A DNA stretch of 64,000 bases from Isosphaeraceae bacterium EP7 (GTDB lineage: Bacteria > Planctomycetota > Planctomycetia > Isosphaerales > Isosphaeraceae). Of this stretch, positions 61,724 through 64,000 are shown one piece after another (the stretch's first letter is position 1; each line of letters starts with the position of its first letter). The translations under genes were made by a program, and so were the position numbers. The notes under the pieces were generated by a model, which saw only the letters and a program-made list of their open reading frames with translations, had not been told where the DNA came from and ran no database searches. The stretch is from NCBI GenBank assembly GCA_038400315.1, contig CP151667.1, positions 1,313,174 through 1,377,173 of the forward strand, written 5' to 3'.

Positions 61724-64000
61724 TCAGATTGCTTCCAGGCGGAACAGCAGCTCGCCGGTCGTGACCTGGCGGCCGACGGCGGCGAGCACCTCGACGACGC
61801 GCCCGGGGCGTTCGGCGTAGAGGGTCGTCTCCATCTTCATGGCCTCGATCGACAGCAGCTTCTGGCCTTTGCGGACCGCGTCGCCCGCCGTGACGGCCAC
61901 GCCGACGACCAGGCCGGGCAGCGGCGAGCCGATCTGGTTCGGGTTGGCCGGATCGGCCTTGGGGGCCTCGCGCACGGCCGAGGCGAGCGAGCGGTCGAGG
62001 ACCTCGATCTCGCGCGGCTGGCCGTTCAGCTCGAAGAAGACGGTCCGCTTGCCGTCGGCGTGCGGGTCGCCCACGGCGAGCAGTTTGACGATCAAGGTCT
62101 TCCCGGGCTCGATCTCCACCATGTTCTCGACCCCCTGGTCGGGGCCGAAGAAGAACAGAGGGGTGGGCAGGAACGACGTGTCGGCATAGGCCCGTAGATG
62201 GGCGGCCAGCTCGGGGAAGACGCGCGGATAGAGCACGTTGCTCAGGGCGTCTTGCAGGTTCGCGGGCCGTCCGAGATAAGCGGCCGCTTTCTCCTGCGCG
62301 GCGGGCAGGTCGGCGGGCTCCATCCCTTCGCCCGGTCGGCCGATCTTGGCGGGGCGGCCCTTCAGCACGCGCTCTTGCAGGTCTTTGGGGAACCCGCCTG
62401 GGGGCTGGCCGAGGCGGCCCTCGAAGAGTTCGACGACGCTCTCGGGGAAGGCCAGCTCGCGGTTCTCATCCAGGATGTCGGCGGGAGTCAGGTTGTTGGC
62501 GACCACGAACAGGGCCATGTCGCCGACGACCTTCGAGGTGGGGGTCACCTTGACGATGTCGCCGAACAGGAGATTCACCTGGGCGTAGGCCTCGCAGACC
62601 TGGACCCACTGGTGGTCGAGGCCCAGGGCTTTGGCCTGCTGGAGCAGGTTGGTGTATTGCCCGCCGGGCATCTCATATTCGTAGAGGTCCGCCGATGGGG
62701 CCTTCAGGCCGGCCTCGAACGGGCTGTAAAGCTCGCGGACCTGCTCCCAGTAGCGGCTCATCTCGATGAGCGAATCGGTGTTGATTCCCGTGTCGCGCGG
62801 CGTGTGCTTCAGGGACTCGACGATGGCGTTGAGCGACGGCTGGGAGGTCAGGCCCGACATGCTGGCAACCGCGCCGTCGGCGATGTCCAGGCCGACTTCG
62901 GCCCCCTTCAGCACGCTGGCGGCCTGCGCACCGCCGATGTCGTGGGTGTGGAAATGGATGGGCACGCCGACCGCCTCACGAAGCGATTTCACCAGCAGCT
63001 CGGCGGAGTAGGGCTTGCAGAGGCCCGCCATGTCCTTGATGGCGATGATGTTGGCCCCTCGCTTCTCGAACTCCCGGGCCAGGTTGACGTAATACTTCAG
63101 GTCGTACTTGGGCCGGGCCGGGTCGAGGATGTCGCCGGTATAGCAGATGGCCGCCTCGCAGAGCGCACCGCTGTCGCGGATCGACTCGATGGCCACTTCC
63201 ATGTTGGGGATGTAGTTCAGCGCGTCGAAGACCCGGAACAGGTCGATTCCCGCGCCGGCGCTCTCGCGGACGAACTCGCGGACGACGTTGTCGGGATAGC
63301 TGGTGTATCCGACCGCGTTCGAGCCGCGCAGGAGCATCTGGAAGAGGATGTTGGGAATTCGCTCGCGCATCTGCGCCAGGCGTTCCCAGGGGTCTTCCTT
63401 GAGGAATCGCATCGACGTATCGAACGTCGCCCCGCCCCACATCTCCAGCGAGAAGACGTTCGGCAGGAGCCGGGCATAGGCATCGGCGACCCTGAGCATG
63501 TCGCGGGTGCGGACGCGGGTGGCCAGCAACGACTGGTGGGCGTCGCGGAACGTGGTGTCGGTGACGAGCAATTGCGTCTGCTCGCGCACCCACTTCGAGA
63601 ACCCTTCGGCGCCGAGCTTCTGGAGTCGCTGACGCGAGCCGTCGGCGGGCTTGGCCGTGTGGTCGAAGTCGGGGACGATCGGCTCGGGCGGGGCAGAGTA
63701 GTTGGGCGGGCGGACGACGCCGGGGAAGCCGTTGACGGTGACCTCGCCGGCGAAGGCCAGCAGCTTCGTGGCCCGGTCTTGCAACACCGGGAACCGGAAC
63801 AGCTCGGGTGTCTCGTCGATGAACCGGGTGGTGCAGCGCCCTTCGAGGAAGTCGGGATGGTTGATCACGTTCAGGAGGAACGGGATGTTGGTCTTCACGC
63901 CTCGGATGCGGAATTCGTGGAGCGCCCGCTCCATCCGGCGGACGGCGTCGATGAATCGCGTTCCGCTGGCGCAGACCTTCACCAGGAGCGAGTCATAGAA
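61724..64000 (-). CDS. pyc: pyruvate carboxylase (N-terminal part missing at window end)
   Basis: The frame is open to the last base (FYDSLLVKVCASG), so the biotin carboxylase domain lies beyond the window. What is visible is the end of that domain, the linker (NVINHPDFLEGRCTTRFIDETPELF), the carboxyltransferase domain (LLVTDTTFRDAHQSLLATRVRTRDML, IHFHTHDIGGAQAASVLKGAEVG), the tetramerisation region and the C-terminal biotin carrier domain with biotinyl lysine in SIEAMKMETT. It is a single-chain Pyc of the usual ~1150 residues. It makes oxaloacetate from pyruvate and bicarbonate, feeding aspartate, which argG downstream consumes. CT active-site segments appear intact. Confidence 0.95.
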   Translation of the reverse strand, partial: FYDSLLVKVCASGTRFIDAVRRMERALHEFRIRGVKTNIPFLLNVINHPDFLEGRCTTRFIDETPELFRFPVLQDRATKLLAFAGEVTVNGFPGVVRPPNYSAPPEPIVPDFDHTAKPADGSRQRLQKLGAEGFSKWVREQTQLLVTDTTFRDAHQSLLATRVRTRDMLRVADAYARLLPNVFSLEMWGGATFDTSMRFLKEDPWERLAQMRERIPNILFQMLLRGSNAVGYTSYPDNVVREFVRESAGAGIDLFRVFDALNYIPNMEVAIESIRDSGALCEAAICYTGDILDPARPKYDLKYYVNLAREFEKRGANIIAIKDMAGLCKPYSAELLVKSLREAVGVPIHFHTHDIGGAQAASVLKGAEVGLDIADGAVASMSGLTSQPSLNAIVESLKHTPRDTGINTDSLIEMSRYWEQVRELYSPFEAGLKAPSADLYEYEMPGGQYTNLLQQAKALGLDHQWVQVCEAYAQVNLLFGDIVKVTPTSKVVGDMALFVVANNLTPADILDENRELAFPESVVELFEGRLGQPPGGFPKDLQERVLKGRPAKIGRPGEGMEPADLPAAQEKAAAYLGRPANLQDALSNVLYPRVFPELAAHLRAYADTSFLPTPLFFFGPDQGVENMVEIEPGKTLIVKLLAVGDPHADGKRTVFFELNGQPREIEVLDRSLASAVREAPKADPANPNQIGSPLPGLVVGVAVTAGDAVRKGQKLLSIEAMKMETTLYAERPGRVVEVLAAVGRQVTTGELLFRLEAI

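Overview
The window looks like a chromosomal segment of a high-GC planctomycete, most likely of the Isosphaeraceae (Singulisphaera/Paludisphaera-like). This is an inference from gene content. The markers are a PVC-type cytochrome c/HEAT dehydrogenase, a DUF1549/DUF1553 gene paired with DUF1501, a DUF1559 pseudopilin with a small lipoprotein, the futalosine menaquinone genes mqnA-mqnC, and a TatC with a very long first periplasmic loop. The content is mostly housekeeping. No phage, insertion sequence, CRISPR array or integrated element was found. Coding is dense, and long antisense open frames are common because third codon positions are G/C.

Layout, 1-15 kb: the end of a PVC dehydrogenase and a CBM9-like secreted protein; a minus-strand epimerase/DJ-1 pair; a DksA-like zinc-finger gene overlapping lspA; glnA; a small conserved gene; a bacterioferritin-like gene; a stand-alone LigD-type phosphoesterase; and a three-gene ABC exporter operon. 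14-21 kb: mqnA-mqnC, a TPR/heptaheme cytochrome, a Tat-exported class V aminotransferase, and the DUF1559/lipoprotein pair. 21-31 kb: a NatA-like ATPase with a permease-CPBP protease fusion, an amidohydrolase (possibly aminofutalosine deaminase), a membrane protein, manA, tatC and a cobA-hemD fusion.

31-36 kb is the most distinctive stretch. Three tandem Hsp20 genes sit behind a good -24/-12 (sigma-54) promoter match and several short dyads. Next to them is a BlaI/M56 regulatory pair whose sensor ends in a possible laminin-G-like domain. 36-50 kb: cimA and an overlapping methyltransferase, valS, a bifunctional-nuclease gene, tRNA-Ser(UGA) followed by a 50-bp perfect palindrome, the DUF1501/DUF1549 pair, rimO, pgsA and uppP. 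50-64 kb: addB-addA, in which only AddB appears to keep a nuclease site; a DUF1570-like metallopeptidase; rsmD; a CCA/poly(A)-type nucleotidyltransferase; argG; and the C-terminal two thirds of pyruvate carboxylase, cut by the window end.

Many genes overlap their neighbour by ATGA and form short operons. Several intergenic regions carry sigma-70-like promoters of the form TTGNNN-17-TANNNT, and convergent ends carry long GC-rich hairpins. Starts were chosen from Shine-Dalgarno spacing and family length; several genes begin with GTG or TTG.
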